From: Meiothermus sp.
GTDB lineage: Bacteria; Deinococcota; Deinococci; Deinococcales; Thermaceae
Assembly (NCBI RefSeq): GCF_026004075.1
Contig: NZ_BPIK01000001.1
Location: 2,272,041-2,336,040 of the forward strand
Direction of reading: 5' to 3'
DNA: 64,000 nucleotides
Part shown: positions 9,096 to 17,867 of the stretch, piece after piece
How positions within the stretch are numbered: position 1 is the first letter of the stretch
Layout: each line of letters begins with the position of its first letter
The notes under the pieces: generated by a model
What the model was told of the DNA's origin: nothing
The model's database searches: none
Seen by the model: the letters and a program-made list of their open reading frames with translations, nothing else
Translations under genes and position numbers: made by a program

Positions 9096-11000
9096 TTAGT
9101 ACACCTGCTCGCGCTGGCCAAAGCTGAGGGGGGTGGCCACGCTCACCTGCACCACCCCGGTGGTCGGGAAGAAGGGCGGCGCCCGGTCTTGCATGCGGGG
9201 GTCGTAGGTGAACTGGCGAGCATAGCCCTGAATCATCTGGCCTGTGGAGCTGTTGAACTGCCCGAAGGCCCCGTAGGTGTACTGGATAATCCCCCCCTGC
9301 AAGCGGATTGAACCGCGGGGAGAGATGCTGTTGTAGTTCTGCACCGCCACCTCGCCCCTCGAGGTCATCAGCACCCCATGAATGGTCAGATCCTGCAGGG
9401 AGCTGTTGGTGCCGTTGCCCAGTAGAATATCCCCATCCTGGCTGTATACCCCCAGGATATTGTCGGCGGAGAGGTTGTTGCAGGTAGCCCGCGTCACCGT
9501 GCTGCCGCTGCGGGTGGGCGTACCACTGCAGGCCGGGCTCTGGTACTTAAGGTCACCCTGGATTCGGATATTCTCACCGCTACCAGCGTTGGCTACGGTA
9601 ATCTGCGCAAAACTGGCCAGTGCCGGAGGAGCGGTGTTGGGATTGCTAGCATCGGAGCGGGCCGGGCCGGTGAGGTTGTTGATGCTGCCGTCGGCAAAGA
9701 TCATCCCGTTGAAACCCGTCCGCACCAGTACGCCGGGCCAGCTTCCGTTGTGGCGATAGAGCGCCCCGCTGGCGTCGTAGCGGTAAAGCTGGCGATCGCT
9801 GCCGGTACAGGCAGTGGTCCGGCAGACCTCGATGTACTGGTAGGGCGAGGTGGCCGGCGTACAAACCCCCGAGGCGTTGCAGGTAGGCCGCGTCCCACTG
9901 GCATCCCCTGCGTACAGGGTGATCCGTGCGACATCGAAGTTGAGGTATAACCCCCCGGCATTGGCCGCGTCGCGCTGGTTCTGGTTGTTGGCCGGCATGG
10001 GGATAAACGGCTCCTGCCAGTTCACCCTGGGATTGCCTTCAAAAACCGGGGCATGGGTAATGCCACCACTGGTCCAGGAAGGGGCATTGGGGTTGGTCAT
10101 CTGGCCGGGCGATAGGAAAGTAGAACTTGTACCTGACCCAAAAAAAGCACCGGGACTGATGGAGCCACTGCAACGGCTGGCCCCAGCATCGGTGCAGCCT
10201 GCGCTGGTCACATAGCCACCAAACCAGGGGTTGAAGGAGAACCGGAAGCGCTCATTGGTGTGCACAGGCCCATCAAACAGGGTATTGCCGGTAAACCAGA
10301 TCGAGCTATTGGCGCGGTTGCGGTGCCGGTTGGTAAACAGCGCGTAGCGGGCGAAGCTCCCGTTAGATAGCAAGAAACGATACTCACCCTGCACCATCAC
10401 GTTCCGCTGGTAAGGGGTGCCAGGAGAAGCCGTGACCACCATCACGTAGGGCAGGGCATACCCCTGCACCTGGCGGGTAAGGGGCGTGGCCGGGTTGTTG
10501 TCGTCGTCTACCACATATCCGGAAGGAAGCTGGGCCGAGGAGGGAAAGGCCTGGCCGCAGGCCGGGGCGGTGGTAAAGTGCACGCGCACTTGTACCGTGG
10601 CACCTGAACCATCCGGCGCAAAGTTGCGGCCACAGATGGCGGTATTGAGGCTGGTCTGAAGGGTATTGGCCAGCAAAGCCAGCCGGGCCGCTACCGTGGA
10701 GGCGATGGGCTGGGTGGCGTTGCCTCCGTAGTACCAGATATCGCTGGTACTGATGCCGCCCAGGCTGGGGTTCCCCGAACGTACGATACCCTCGAGGCTG
10801 GCCCGCACCTCGTAGGACATCAGCGCGCTAGCAGCCACAGCCCCTCCCCGGGCCAGGTTGATGGCCTGGGCCATGGCCGTGTTATCCCGGCTGGTACGCA
10901 AGTCGTTGATGGAACGTGTGAACATTAAGGTGCTTACCACGCTCAACAGCAGAATAATGGTCAGGGCTACCACAATCGCGATGCCCTGGCGATCCCTCAT
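9096..11000 (-). CDS. large ComZ/PilX-type minor pilin, operon B
   Basis: A 634-residue pilin-like protein. The N-terminus MRDRQGIAIVVALTIILLLS is a PilX-type signal cut after glycine, followed by a stalk helix (SINDLRTSRDNTAMAQAINLA) and a very long Ser/Asn/Gly-rich beta body with several Cys residues. In Thermus thermophilus the gene after three small pilin genes encodes ComZ, a large pilin-like protein needed for DNA uptake; gene order and size match here. The ATG at 11000 makes an ATGA overlap with the upstream gene stop. It is last in its operon and is followed by a strong terminator. Unlike the operon A protein it has no CxxCH. Confidence 0.8.
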   Translation of the reverse strand: MRDRQGIAIVVALTIILLLSVVSTLMFTRSINDLRTSRDNTAMAQAINLARGGAVAASALMSYEVRASLEGIVRSGNPSLGGISTSDIWYYGGNATQPIASTVAARLALLANTLQTSLNTAICGRNFAPDGSGATVQVRVHFTTAPACGQAFPSSAQLPSGYVVDDDNNPATPLTRQVQGYALPYVMVVTASPGTPYQRNVMVQGEYRFLLSNGSFARYALFTNRHRNRANSSIWFTGNTLFDGPVHTNERFRFSFNPWFGGYVTSAGCTDAGASRCSGSISPGAFFGSGTSSTFLSPGQMTNPNAPSWTSGGITHAPVFEGNPRVNWQEPFIPMPANNQNQRDAANAGGLYLNFDVARITLYAGDASGTRPTCNASGVCTPATSPYQYIEVCRTTACTGSDRQLYRYDASGALYRHNGSWPGVLVRTGFNGMIFADGSINNLTGPARSDASNPNTAPPALASFAQITVANAGSGENIRIQGDLKYQSPACSGTPTRSGSTVTRATCNNLSADNILGVYSQDGDILLGNGTNSSLQDLTIHGVLMTSRGEVAVQNYNSISPRGSIRLQGGIIQYTYGAFGQFNSSTGQMIQGYARQFTYDPRMQDRAPPFFPTTGVVQVSVATPLSFGQREQVY

Positions 11001-11863
11001 GGGTTGCATATGCTCACCACCTTGGCCTGATAGTAGAGGTTGTTGATCATGTCCACCTGCCCGGTGTAGGTTCGCTCCACGTTGCGCCCGCGCAACGGCA
11101 CCTGAACCCCTAGGGTGAACTGTAGCCGCCGCAGCGTAAACTCCGACCCACCGCTGGTGAAGTAGGGCTGTACCCGGCCGCTCACCAGATAGCCGCTGGG
11201 GTTGCGCTCTTCGCTAACCGAAGAATCGTTGCGCTGCTGATAGACGTAGTCGATGCGGAAACTACTCACATCGTAGGCCACATCGGTAGAAGCTGCATCG
11301 CCCAAAGCCTGGTAGACCAGCTTGCGGTTGGCTGCATCGTAGCTGTAGCCCAGCAGGCTAACCACCGAGGCCAGGGTCTGAGAGGTGGCGGTAACCGGCA
11401 GGTTGTTGCAGGTGGTGGTTAGAGTGTAGGTATTGACACCACTTAGCACAGGCAGCGCAGTGGTGCGGGTTAGCACCGCGTTATCGTTACCGTCTATAAC
11501 TACCAGCCGACTGCCCACAGGAATCTCAGCGGCGATGGTGGGCGAGCTACTCACCAAAGTGAGACTGTTACCAGCCACCGCAGTAATGGTGTAACCGGCC
11601 CCCCCAGCCACCTGGGCAAAGGAAATACTGGTGGCGTTGCTGTTGAAGGGGGTGTGGGTCACGATGGCAAACGCCGCCGTGCGCAAATCCTGGCTCATCA
11701 CTTCCAGCACCCGCCGGGCCTTGTTCTGGGCCGCGCTCACCGCCTCGTTGGATTGGTTGAGCTGTAGACCCTGGATGCTGGTATTAAAAGCCAGTGCCAT
11801 CACGATCACCAGCACCAGCAGGGCCAGCAGCAATTCCAGGACTGTGAAACCTCGAGGGCGCAA
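10997..11863 (-). CDS. PilW-type minor pilin, operon B
   Basis: A 288-residue prepilin with leader MRPRG and helix FTVLELLLALLVLVIVMALA including Glu at +5. A beta-rich head follows. The start has an AAGGAGGT ribosome binding site. Size and order correspond to PilA3 in the Thermus pilA1-pilA2-pilA3-comZ cluster. Its stop overlaps the start of the large ComZ-like gene by four bases, which implies coupled synthesis of the two subunits. Confidence 0.85.
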   Translation of the reverse strand: MRPRGFTVLELLLALLVLVIVMALAFNTSIQGLQLNQSNEAVSAAQNKARRVLEVMSQDLRTAAFAIVTHTPFNSNATSISFAQVAGGAGYTITAVAGNSLTLVSSSPTIAAEIPVGSRLVVIDGNDNAVLTRTTALPVLSGVNTYTLTTTCNNLPVTATSQTLASVVSLLGYSYDAANRKLVYQALGDAASTDVAYDVSSFRIDYVYQQRNDSSVSEERNPSGYLVSGRVQPYFTSGGSEFTLRRLQFTLGVQVPLRGRNVERTYTGQVDMINNLYYQAKVVSICNP

Positions 11864-11874
11864 AGTAACCTCCT

Positions 11875-12351
11875 TCAGTTGATACCGCTGTTAATCTCGG
11901 CTCCCACCCGTGCTGGGGAAGGGCCGATGATGCTCTGGTTGACACACTGTTCCCCCTCCGGACTGCGCCAGCAAACCTCAATGCGGTACTGGCTAATCTG
12001 CCAGTTGCTGCTGGCCCAGGAAGGGACTCCCTGGTTGGTTACGCTGGCACGATAGAGGGCCAGGTTGGCAAACTGCCGCTCGCTGGTAAGGCTGGGAAAG
12101 CCGCTGGTGGCGTTGGTTAACTGGCCATAACCCCAGGTGAGGCTCTCGCCCTCGTCAGGAACGGCCCGTTCATCGGCCTCGAGAATCTGCCGGCCCAAAA
12201 AAAGCCCCAGCTGATTGGCCTGTGCCCGGCCTCCCACAATGCTGGTCTGGCGCATATTGCCCACCAGCAAGGTGGTGAAAATGCCCAGTACAATGGCCAG
12301 CGCACCTGCAGCCACCACCACTTCAATAAGGGTCAGACCCCGGTTTCTCAT
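11875..12351 (-). CDS. PilV-type minor pilin, operon B
   Basis: A 158-residue prepilin: leader MRNRG, then LTLIEVVVAAGALAIVLGIF with Glu at +5. It corresponds in place and size to PilA2 of Thermus. The ATG at 12351 overlaps the stop of the preceding FimT-like gene by four bases. The head carries a Cys pair (VCWRSPEGEQC) that could form a disulfide outside the cell. Confidence 0.84.
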   Translation of the reverse strand: MRNRGLTLIEVVVAAGALAIVLGIFTTLLVGNMRQTSIVGGRAQANQLGLFLGRQILEADERAVPDEGESLTWGYGQLTNATSGFPSLTSERQFANLALYRASVTNQGVPSWASSNWQISQYRIEVCWRSPEGEQCVNQSIIGPSPARVGAEINSGIN

Positions 12352-12782
12352 TGCCGTCGCACCTCCCCAATCAGGGTTGCCGTCAGGGTAAAAGTCTGAC
12401 CCGCCGCCGTTACGGTGAACTGGCGGTTGGCTGGAAAGCTGCTGGAAAAAATTACTTTTCCAGGGGAGGTAAAGGTAGCCAGTGTGCCGTTGTTTAGGCT
12501 ACAGCTCACCCCATTCGGCAGGGTCACGCTCCGCAGTACGCTTCCATCCACCTGGGACTGCACCTGCAGGGTGTTGCCGCTGCGCACCAGCACAAAGTTG
12601 GTGCCGCCCCGGCTGGCTGCCGCCGTAGCCCCCTGCCAGAAAAGCTGGCGGATCTGATCCACCGTGGCCAACGCTTCTTGTCGCTGCCCGATATTACGTA
12701 TCTGGGGGATGCCGATCCCGGCCGCTACCCCCAGAATAGCCATCACCACAATGAGCTCCAGCAGGGTAAAACCCCCAGACAT
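12348..12782 (-). CDS. FimT/GspH-type minor pilin, operon B
   Basis: A 144-residue prepilin from the ATG at 12782: leader MSGG, then FTLLELIVVMAILGVAAGIG with Glu at +5 and a beta-rich head. It is the first gene of operon B and corresponds to PilA1 of Thermus. The start is uncertain. A GGAGG lies upstream, but it touches an in-frame ATG at 12818 and is 13 bases from a TTG at 12806. The TTG would give a 12-residue basic leader and is a real alternative. Upstream lies a region with direct repeats and a hairpin that may be the control region of the operon. Confidence 0.8.
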   Translation of the reverse strand: MSGGFTLLELIVVMAILGVAAGIGIPQIRNIGQRQEALATVDQIRQLFWQGATAAASRGGTNFVLVRSGNTLQVQSQVDGSVLRSVTLPNGVSCSLNNGTLATFTSPGKVIFSSSFPANRQFTVTAAGQTFTLTATLIGEVRRQ

Positions 12783-12855
12783 TCTTATCTGCTTACTAGC
12801 TTGCAAACACCTCGCCATACCTCCTCGAGTTTGGGCAGTTCGTTTGAGTTCAAGT

Positions 12856-12899
12856 ACCCCCAGATGGGGGTTGGTGCGTTACGTTAATAAGTCGTTAAT
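12856..12899 (-). promoter_or_regulatory. possible control region of pilin operon B
   Basis: Two copies of CGTTAAT start at 12882 and 12893, exactly 11 bases apart, and a related GCGTTA precedes them. Next to them ACCCCC/GGGGGT (12856-12871) forms a perfect hairpin. Direct repeats one helical turn apart are typical of response-regulator sites. The rest of the 12783-13029 gap shows nothing else I can name. Confidence 0.35.
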
Positions 12900-13029
12900 G
12901 CAGCACGAAACTGCCATAAGCGAATCTTTATTCGCTCTGGATAGGGTTGCCCGCTTCTTTCCAAAGATACCCGCCACCCATGGTCAAATATCACACGCTG
13001 GTTTGTGCAGCATGCTGGCTGCAAGGAGC

Positions 13030-14019
13030 TTAAGCTAACCGGACGCGCAGCCGGGTTCCCTCTCCCGGCAAAGCCAGGCTTTCCAGCCGTCCGCCGTGCA
13101 CCTCAGCCACCCGCCGGGCCACATACAGCCCCAACCCCGCACTGCCCGCCCGCACCCCACGCAGGCGCTGGCTGCGGAAAGGCTGGGTAAGGTTTTCCAG
13201 GTTGTCGGGCAATCCCGGGCCGTCGTCCTCGACCTCGAGCCAGCCATCCCCCGCTCGCAGCACCACCCGGCTTTGGGCATGGCGCAGGGCGTTCTCAACC
13301 AGGTTGGCCAGCGCCCGCTCGAGCAAGAGTCGCTCGGCACGAGCCTGCCCGGCTCCCTCAATTTCTAAGCGCAGACCGCGTTTTTGAGCCTGTTGGGCAT
13401 AGCGCAGGCGAAAGTCTTCCAGAATCGAGCGCAGGTTGAGGTTTTCCGGCTGAATGCGCTGGGCCTCGAGGCGGCTGGCCGTGAGCAGGTTTTCCACCAG
13501 TAAATAGCTCCGACTCAGCTCATCCCGCATGCTTCTCAGCAGTTCTTTGCGTCGCTCTGGCCCGATCTTGTCGGCCTCCTCCAGGTACTCCAGCGCCCGC
13601 AGGCTGGCCAGCAAAGGAGTCTTGAGATCGTGGGTCAGGGCCGCGTAGGTGGCTTCGCGCGCCTCCAGCAACTCGCGCAGGTGATCCAATACCTCCTCGA
13701 AACCCTCGCGTAGCTGGGCTATCTCGGCGGGGGGTGGCTGCTTGGGCGAGGGAAGCGAAAGCTCGGCCAGGGTGCGGCCTGCACCTCGCAGGTAGTAGAG
13801 ACTGCGGGTGAGTTCGTCCATAGGGCGCAGCAATATATTAGCTAGGAAATAACCCACACCGGCGGCAATCAGGGCCAGCACCAGCACCCAGATCAGCAAA
13901 AATAGCGAGGTTTCCAGCGACTGCCCTTGCAGCGAGGCCCAGAAGGTCAGGGCAATCACCAGGTTGGGAATAAAGGCCAGTAGACCAATCACCCAGGCCA
14001 GTTGGCGCTTGAGCGGCAT
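13030..14019 (-). CDS. membrane sensor histidine kinase
   Basis: A 329-residue kinase. Two membrane helices (about residues 7-30 and 38-62) are separated by only a few residues, so there is almost no external sensor domain. A HAMP-like linker leads to the dimerisation domain with the phospho-accepting His130 in ALTHDLKTPL. The ATPase domain shows the N box (LANLVENALRHA), G1 (DDGPGLPDN) and G2 (SAGLGLYVARRV). It lies between pilin operons C and B with a leaderless-type promoter of its own. No regulator gene is adjacent; the LuxR-type regulator at 8421-9005 is the nearest unpaired candidate, although this kinase class usually pairs with OmpR-type regulators. Confidence 0.9.
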   Translation of the reverse strand: MPLKRQLAWVIGLLAFIPNLVIALTFWASLQGQSLETSLFLLIWVLVLALIAAGVGYFLANILLRPMDELTRSLYYLRGAGRTLAELSLPSPKQPPPAEIAQLREGFEEVLDHLRELLEAREATYAALTHDLKTPLLASLRALEYLEEADKIGPERRKELLRSMRDELSRSYLLVENLLTASRLEAQRIQPENLNLRSILEDFRLRYAQQAQKRGLRLEIEGAGQARAERLLLERALANLVENALRHAQSRVVLRAGDGWLEVEDDGPGLPDNLENLTQPFRSQRLRGVRAGSAGLGLYVARRVAEVHGGRLESLALPGEGTRLRVRLA

Positions 14020-14025
14020 AATTCC

Positions 14026-14031
14026 AGTCTA
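14026..14031 (-). promoter_or_regulatory. -10 element of the histidine kinase gene, leaderless type
   Basis: TAGACT on the minus strand, six bases before the ATG at 14019. Confidence 0.5.
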
Positions 14032-14075
14032 CTGGCCCGCCCTGGCGATGGGTGGTTTCTAAAGCAGAACCCCTA

Positions 14076-15746
14076 CTAGCGCCGTTCGTAGGACATCACC
14101 TTGAAGGAAGCGATAATAGTATCCTCGGGAATGCGGGCCGCCACCGGGATGTTACCCATGGTGGGGACGTAGGTTACTTCGGCTTGTTGACCCGCGTTAC
14201 ACTGGCTACCGCCTGCACTGGTGGTGCAAAACTCATTGGATACCACGGTGCCTAGTGTGCGCTGGCTTCGCTGGGTTCGGAAGCGATTACCAGCATAAAA
14301 AATACCCATGGCATAGTCGGTAAGTTGCTCGATATTGTTCTGCGCCAGCAACCCCAGCACCTGGTTGGGAAAGGTGGCCGAGCTGGCATCGGGCAACAAG
14401 TTACCCTGGATGTAGATGCTGCCGCCTTCCACAAATATGGAGGCATTGCGCTCGGTGGGGTCGGTGAAGTCGAAAGCCCGGTAGTTTACGGCATTGCTGA
14501 ATCTCACGTTAATTCCGCTGGTGTGCAAAGTTCCATAAATCTCCAGCGTACCCGGATTGCCGCCTATGTAACGGAAACCGCCGGTCTTGCCATTTAGACT
14601 ATAGCGGCAGTCCATACTGGTGCTTCCAAAACGCAGTTCACCCCCACTCAGCAGGTTGCCCAATACGCACGACAGCGGACTGGTTGGTATTGCGCCCGTA
14701 GGGAAAAGAACAGCACTGCCAGTAATACGAAGGCCTCCGGTAGCTGCCTCATCGCGCACACAGGCCGCCCAGGTCTTGCTGGGGTCACTGGTGCAGGGGG
14801 TAGTGTTGAACTCGGGGAAGCGGGGGGCCAGAGCCGGAGGAAGGTCGAAGGCGCCCCGGTCGTCGGTGCAGATACCTCGGTTATTAGCGCATACATCGGA
14901 GGTATTACCGTAAATGTCGTTTACTGAATCACCCACATAAGCACCCAGGAGCTTGTTGCTTGGAGTGCCATAGCTCGAGCTTCCGCTTACCTCTACCCGG
15001 CCATACTGCACCCGTAACGTCGCACATAGGTTGGAGAGGCTGCGCATGTCGCTGTTAAGACGGTTGCTCAACACCGCATTGGAGCTATAGTTGTACTCGT
15101 TGAGCATGGCAAAATTGCCGGTAGAGCCAATTACCTCTTTGTCGGGATTTCCTGGGTCGCCCTGCACATACAGCCCACCCCGAACGGTGGCCCCACCGTT
15201 CAAGTGCTTGTTGGCAGCCCCGCGTCCGCTAAAGATGGCATAGTTCCAGGGGCCGGTGTTAGAAAGGTCGAAAGTGGCCTGGGCAATGGCCTGGGAGCCG
15301 CTGTAGCGGCCCACCGAACGCACCAGCATGAAGCGTGGGCGGGTGGGGTCTTGAGCTACCGTAATGGTGTAGGTGCCGGTACCCGTACCCATCGGAACAG
15401 TTCCGGTGCGGGTAGTGGGCAGGGTTTCGTTGCTTTCAATGGTTCCGTTGCGGTTCCAGTCCACACCGCCCGCCAGCACATTGCCGCATTCACTGCGGGT
15501 AGGGGTGCGGCTTCCAGCCGTGCGATCGATCGTCTGGTAAAGCTGCCAGCGGTAGGCCTGGAAAAGAAGGGTCTTCCATTGCTGCAGGCCGGTCTCGGCC
15601 ACGTAATAGGCTTCGGTTGCCCCGCGCTCGTTGCGGGCGCTCCACTGGCTGATCATGGTGGTAACCGAGGTAGCAAAGGCCAGCAGCGCAATTGCTACCA
15701 GGATAGCCAGCGTAACAACTAGAGCAATTCCTCGGGGTTGTCTCAT
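14076..15746 (-). CDS. large PilX/ComZ-type minor pilin, operon C
   Basis: A 556-residue pilin-like protein. The leader MRQPRG is followed by IALVVTLAILVAIALLAFAT and a stalk helix that includes GATEAYYVAETGLQQWKTLL, the YxAExGL pattern typical of PilX-like proteins. The body is beta-rich with many Ser, Asn and Cys residues, as in the large proteins of operons A and B. The ATG at 15746 shares a base with the TGA of the upstream PilW-like gene, so the in-frame extension to 15890 is rejected. It ends operon C. No PilV-like gene lies between it and the PilW-like gene, unlike in operons A and B. Confidence 0.8.
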   Translation of the reverse strand: MRQPRGIALVVTLAILVAIALLAFATSVTTMISQWSARNERGATEAYYVAETGLQQWKTLLFQAYRWQLYQTIDRTAGSRTPTRSECGNVLAGGVDWNRNGTIESNETLPTTRTGTVPMGTGTGTYTITVAQDPTRPRFMLVRSVGRYSGSQAIAQATFDLSNTGPWNYAIFSGRGAANKHLNGGATVRGGLYVQGDPGNPDKEVIGSTGNFAMLNEYNYSSNAVLSNRLNSDMRSLSNLCATLRVQYGRVEVSGSSSYGTPSNKLLGAYVGDSVNDIYGNTSDVCANNRGICTDDRGAFDLPPALAPRFPEFNTTPCTSDPSKTWAACVRDEAATGGLRITGSAVLFPTGAIPTSPLSCVLGNLLSGGELRFGSTSMDCRYSLNGKTGGFRYIGGNPGTLEIYGTLHTSGINVRFSNAVNYRAFDFTDPTERNASIFVEGGSIYIQGNLLPDASSATFPNQVLGLLAQNNIEQLTDYAMGIFYAGNRFRTQRSQRTLGTVVSNEFCTTSAGGSQCNAGQQAEVTYVPTMGNIPVAARIPEDTIIASFKVMSYERR

Positions 15747-16423
15747 CACAGCACCTCGTCGGTTTTCAGGTTGCGAATCGGCACCCGCTGGGCGATGGTG
15801 TAGGTGTAGGTTCCCTGGGGCGAAGTTGCCGTAATGGTGACCAGCGCAGCCCGCACAAACCGTTCGGTGGGATTGGTCACCACCGTGCATCCGCTGGGCA
15901 AGCCCACCTCGGTAGCTGCAGAGTCGCCGCAGACATAGCGAATGCTGAGCTGGGTGATGTTGGGAGCGAACTCGCGGTAGCTACTGGCAGCTATCAGGCC
16001 GGTAGGAGCCTGACTGCAAGGCACGTCGGCCCGTAGAAGCGTGGTTCCATCGAAGGTATAACCCACCGAGCGGCACTCCTGTCCGTTGGGGTAAAGGCTG
16101 GTGTGGTAGCGGGTAACGAAGGTATCGCGCTCGCTGTGGTCGGTGCCGGAAAGACAGGGGGTTCCGGGCGCACAGGAGACCCAGTTGGCTTCATCGAAGC
16201 GCACCTCGTTGTTACGGACGTAGCGGCTCGAGCCCGCCAGAATCAAGTCCTGGCTAACCATCTGTAACACCAGACGGGCCCGGTCTTGCACTTCGTTGCG
16301 CTCCTGAATGATGCGGGTATCCTGCGACTGGCTGGCCAGGAAACGCGTAGCGATGGTCAAAACTCCGGTGAAAATAGCCAGAACCACCAGCAGCTCGAGG
16401 ATTGTAAAACCATAGGTGCGCAT
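15746..16423 (-). CDS. PilW-type minor pilin, operon C
   Basis: A 225-residue prepilin with leader MRTYG and helix FTILELLVVLAIFTGVLTIA, Glu at +5. The head has several Cys residues (SCAPGTPC, VPCSQ, YVCGD) that probably form disulfides. The start lies nine bases after the stop codon of the broken FimT-like gene, so translation was once coupled to it. Since the insertion sequence sits upstream, expression of this gene now depends on read-through or on a promoter inside the insertion. Confidence 0.84.
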   Translation of the reverse strand: MRTYGFTILELLVVLAIFTGVLTIATRFLASQSQDTRIIQERNEVQDRARLVLQMVSQDLILAGSSRYVRNNEVRFDEANWVSCAPGTPCLSGTDHSERDTFVTRYHTSLYPNGQECRSVGYTFDGTTLLRADVPCSQAPTGLIAASSYREFAPNITQLSIRYVCGDSAATEVGLPSGCTVVTNPTERFVRAALVTITATSPQGTYTYTIAQRVPIRNLKTDEVL

Positions 16424-16608
16424 ATCAAGCTCCTAGTTGGGCCTGGGGCAGGGCTCGAGGCTACCCACCCCGATAGCAGCCGTACGGGAAGCAAAGCTGT
16501 CGTAGCATGAAACTTTTGTCGCCAGGTTGATGGTGATGCCCTGGCTGGTAGCCGACGATTGGATTAGAATCTACAAACCACCTTACCCAAATCAGGCACT
16601 GCAGTTAT

Positions 16609-17436
16609 GTTTAGAGCATGAACCGCCGTGCTTACCCATCGGACGTCCGTGATGAGGAATGGGCTCTGGTGCTGCCCTATTTGACCCTCGCCCCGCTGGA
16701 AGCACCCCAGCGCAAGTACGACCTGCGCGAAGTGTTCAACGCCCTGCGCTGGATGGTTCGAACCGGTGCTCAGTGGGACTACCTGCCCCACGACTTCCCA
16801 CCCCCCCATATCGTTCAGGCGCAAGCCTACCGCTGGATGAACCGGGGGGTCTTCGAAGACCTGGTACACGACCTGCGCATGACCCTGCGAATGCTCCAGG
16901 GCAAAGCCGCCCATCCCAGCGCTGCCATCTACGATGCTCGCACCCTACAGTCCACCCCGCAAAGTGGGGAGCGGGCCGGATACGATGGGTACAAACGACG
17001 CAAGGGAAGCAAAGTTCACCTGGCGGTAGATACCCTGGGGCATCTGCTGGCCCTGGTAGTAACGGCGGCCAGTGAACAGGAACGGGCCCAGGTGGGAGCC
17101 CTCAGTCAACAGGTGCAGGAAGTGACGGGGGAGCAGGTGGAAGTGGCCTTTGTGGATCAGGGTTACACTGGGGAGGAAGCGGCACAAGCGGCAGAGGCGG
17201 AAGGCATCGCCCTGTGTGTGGTCAAGGTGGAAGGGGCCAAACGAGGATTCGTGCTGCTGCCGAAGCGTTGGGTGGTGGAACGTTCGTTTGCCTGGACATC
17301 CCGGTTTCGCAGGCTGGCGCGAGACTATGAGCGGCTGGCTGAGACCTTGCGAGGTTGGCACTGGTTGGCTTTTTCGATTCTGATGACAGCGAAAACTGTG
17401 GAGCTTTTACGAACAGCTAGTTAGCAGGCTCTAAAC
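16609..17436 (+). mobile_element. IS5-family insertion sequence
   Basis: About 828 bp. The left end GTTTAGAGCATG and the right end (reverse complement GTTTAGAGCCTG) match at 11 of 12 bases as terminal inverted repeats, and a single intact transposase gene fills the element. I see no target-site duplication: the left flank ends TTAT and the right begins CATC. That fits insertion followed by deletion, or recombination between two copies. The exact left boundary is uncertain by some tens of bases. Confidence 0.75.
16618..17424 (+). CDS. IS5-family transposase (single-frame type)
   Basis: A 268-residue intact DDE transposase. The N-terminal region ([17 protein letters not shown], then [15 protein letters not shown]) is the DUF4096-like domain of IS5-family enzymes. 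Catalytic acids are visible as Asp in AAIYDART, Asp in [10 protein letters not shown] and Glu in WVVERSFAW. It cuts and joins the ends of its element. The start codon lies within the left inverted repeat, usual for small IS5-type elements. The gene contains no CTCGAG hexamer, which is very frequent in surrounding host genes, in keeping with recent arrival. Confidence 0.9.
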   Translation: MNRRAYPSDVRDEEWALVLPYLTLAPLEAPQRKYDLREVFNALRWMVRTGAQWDYLPHDFPPPHIVQAQAYRWMNRGVFEDLVHDLRMTLRMLQGKAAHPSAAIYDARTLQSTPQSGERAGYDGYKRRKGSKVHLAVDTLGHLLALVVTAASEQERAQVGALSQQVQEVTGEQVEVAFVDQGYTGEEAAQAAEAEGIALCVVKVEGAKRGFVLLPKRWVVERSFAWTSRFRRLARDYERLAETLRGWHWLAFSILMTAKTVELLRTAS

Positions 17437-17522
17437 CATCCACCCCCCAGCGCAATCAGAATACCAAGGATGGTGATGACAATGATCAGCTCGATTACGC
17501 TCATTCCGTGTGCGCGCTTCAC

Positions 17523-17867
17523 AGACCCCCCCCACCCAGCACCCTTGGCACCTTAAGGTCATCCTGAGCGTTCAGCCACCCCATATCTACGGACAACCTA
17601 CTGCCTTAGCCGGACTTCCTAAGTGATATATAACCCAAAAATGTGTGTTGGGGACGAGAAAAAAGTCATTTTTGATTAATGGCAGATTGGCGTAAGAAAG
17701 GGTAAGTTTGGGTCTTGAGTGACCAATAAATTAACATCCACTCCCCCCAATCGGGGGGCCAGGGCAGCTCCGCTCCAAGGTGGGCAAATCTCTTCTAGCA
17801 AATCCTTCTTCACATGGGAAGCTGAGTCACTACCACCCACCACCGCCCAACCGCTACGCTAGACCCC
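17523..17867. other. 345-bp intergenic region with no gene
   Basis: It separates the divergent broken pilin gene and trmI. It is more AT-rich than its surroundings, contains a TATATAT block near 17626 that could be a minus-strand -10 for pilin operon C, and a perfect CCCCCC/GGGGGG hairpin near 17743-17758. No open frame with coding character is present. Confidence 0.5.
17855..17860 (+). promoter_or_regulatory. -10 element of trmI, leaderless type
   Basis: TACGCT ends seven bases before the ATG at 17868 and there is no ribosome binding site. Confidence 0.45.

Larger units (their letters stand above)
16433..17522 (-). pseudogene. FimT-type minor pilin gene of operon C, broken by an insertion sequence
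   Basis: The 5' part starts at GTG 17522: leader VKRAHG, then MSVIELIIVITILGILIALG, a classic prepilin signal with Glu at +5. It reads into the insertion and stops five codons after GGGW. The 3' part (16433-16570) encodes 45 residues ending in GSLEPCPRPN just before the PilW gene. Between them lies an intact transposase gene. In the frame of the 3' part a TAG occurs at 16571-16573, 38 bases before the apparent insertion end, so the two parts do not join cleanly and some coding sequence seems lost. The gene was presumably the first of operon C. Confidence 0.75.

Noticed and set aside
12856-12871. ACCCCC/GGGGGT hairpin as a terminator
   Set aside because: It has no T-tract on either strand and sits in a promoter region, so it is noted only as part of the control region.
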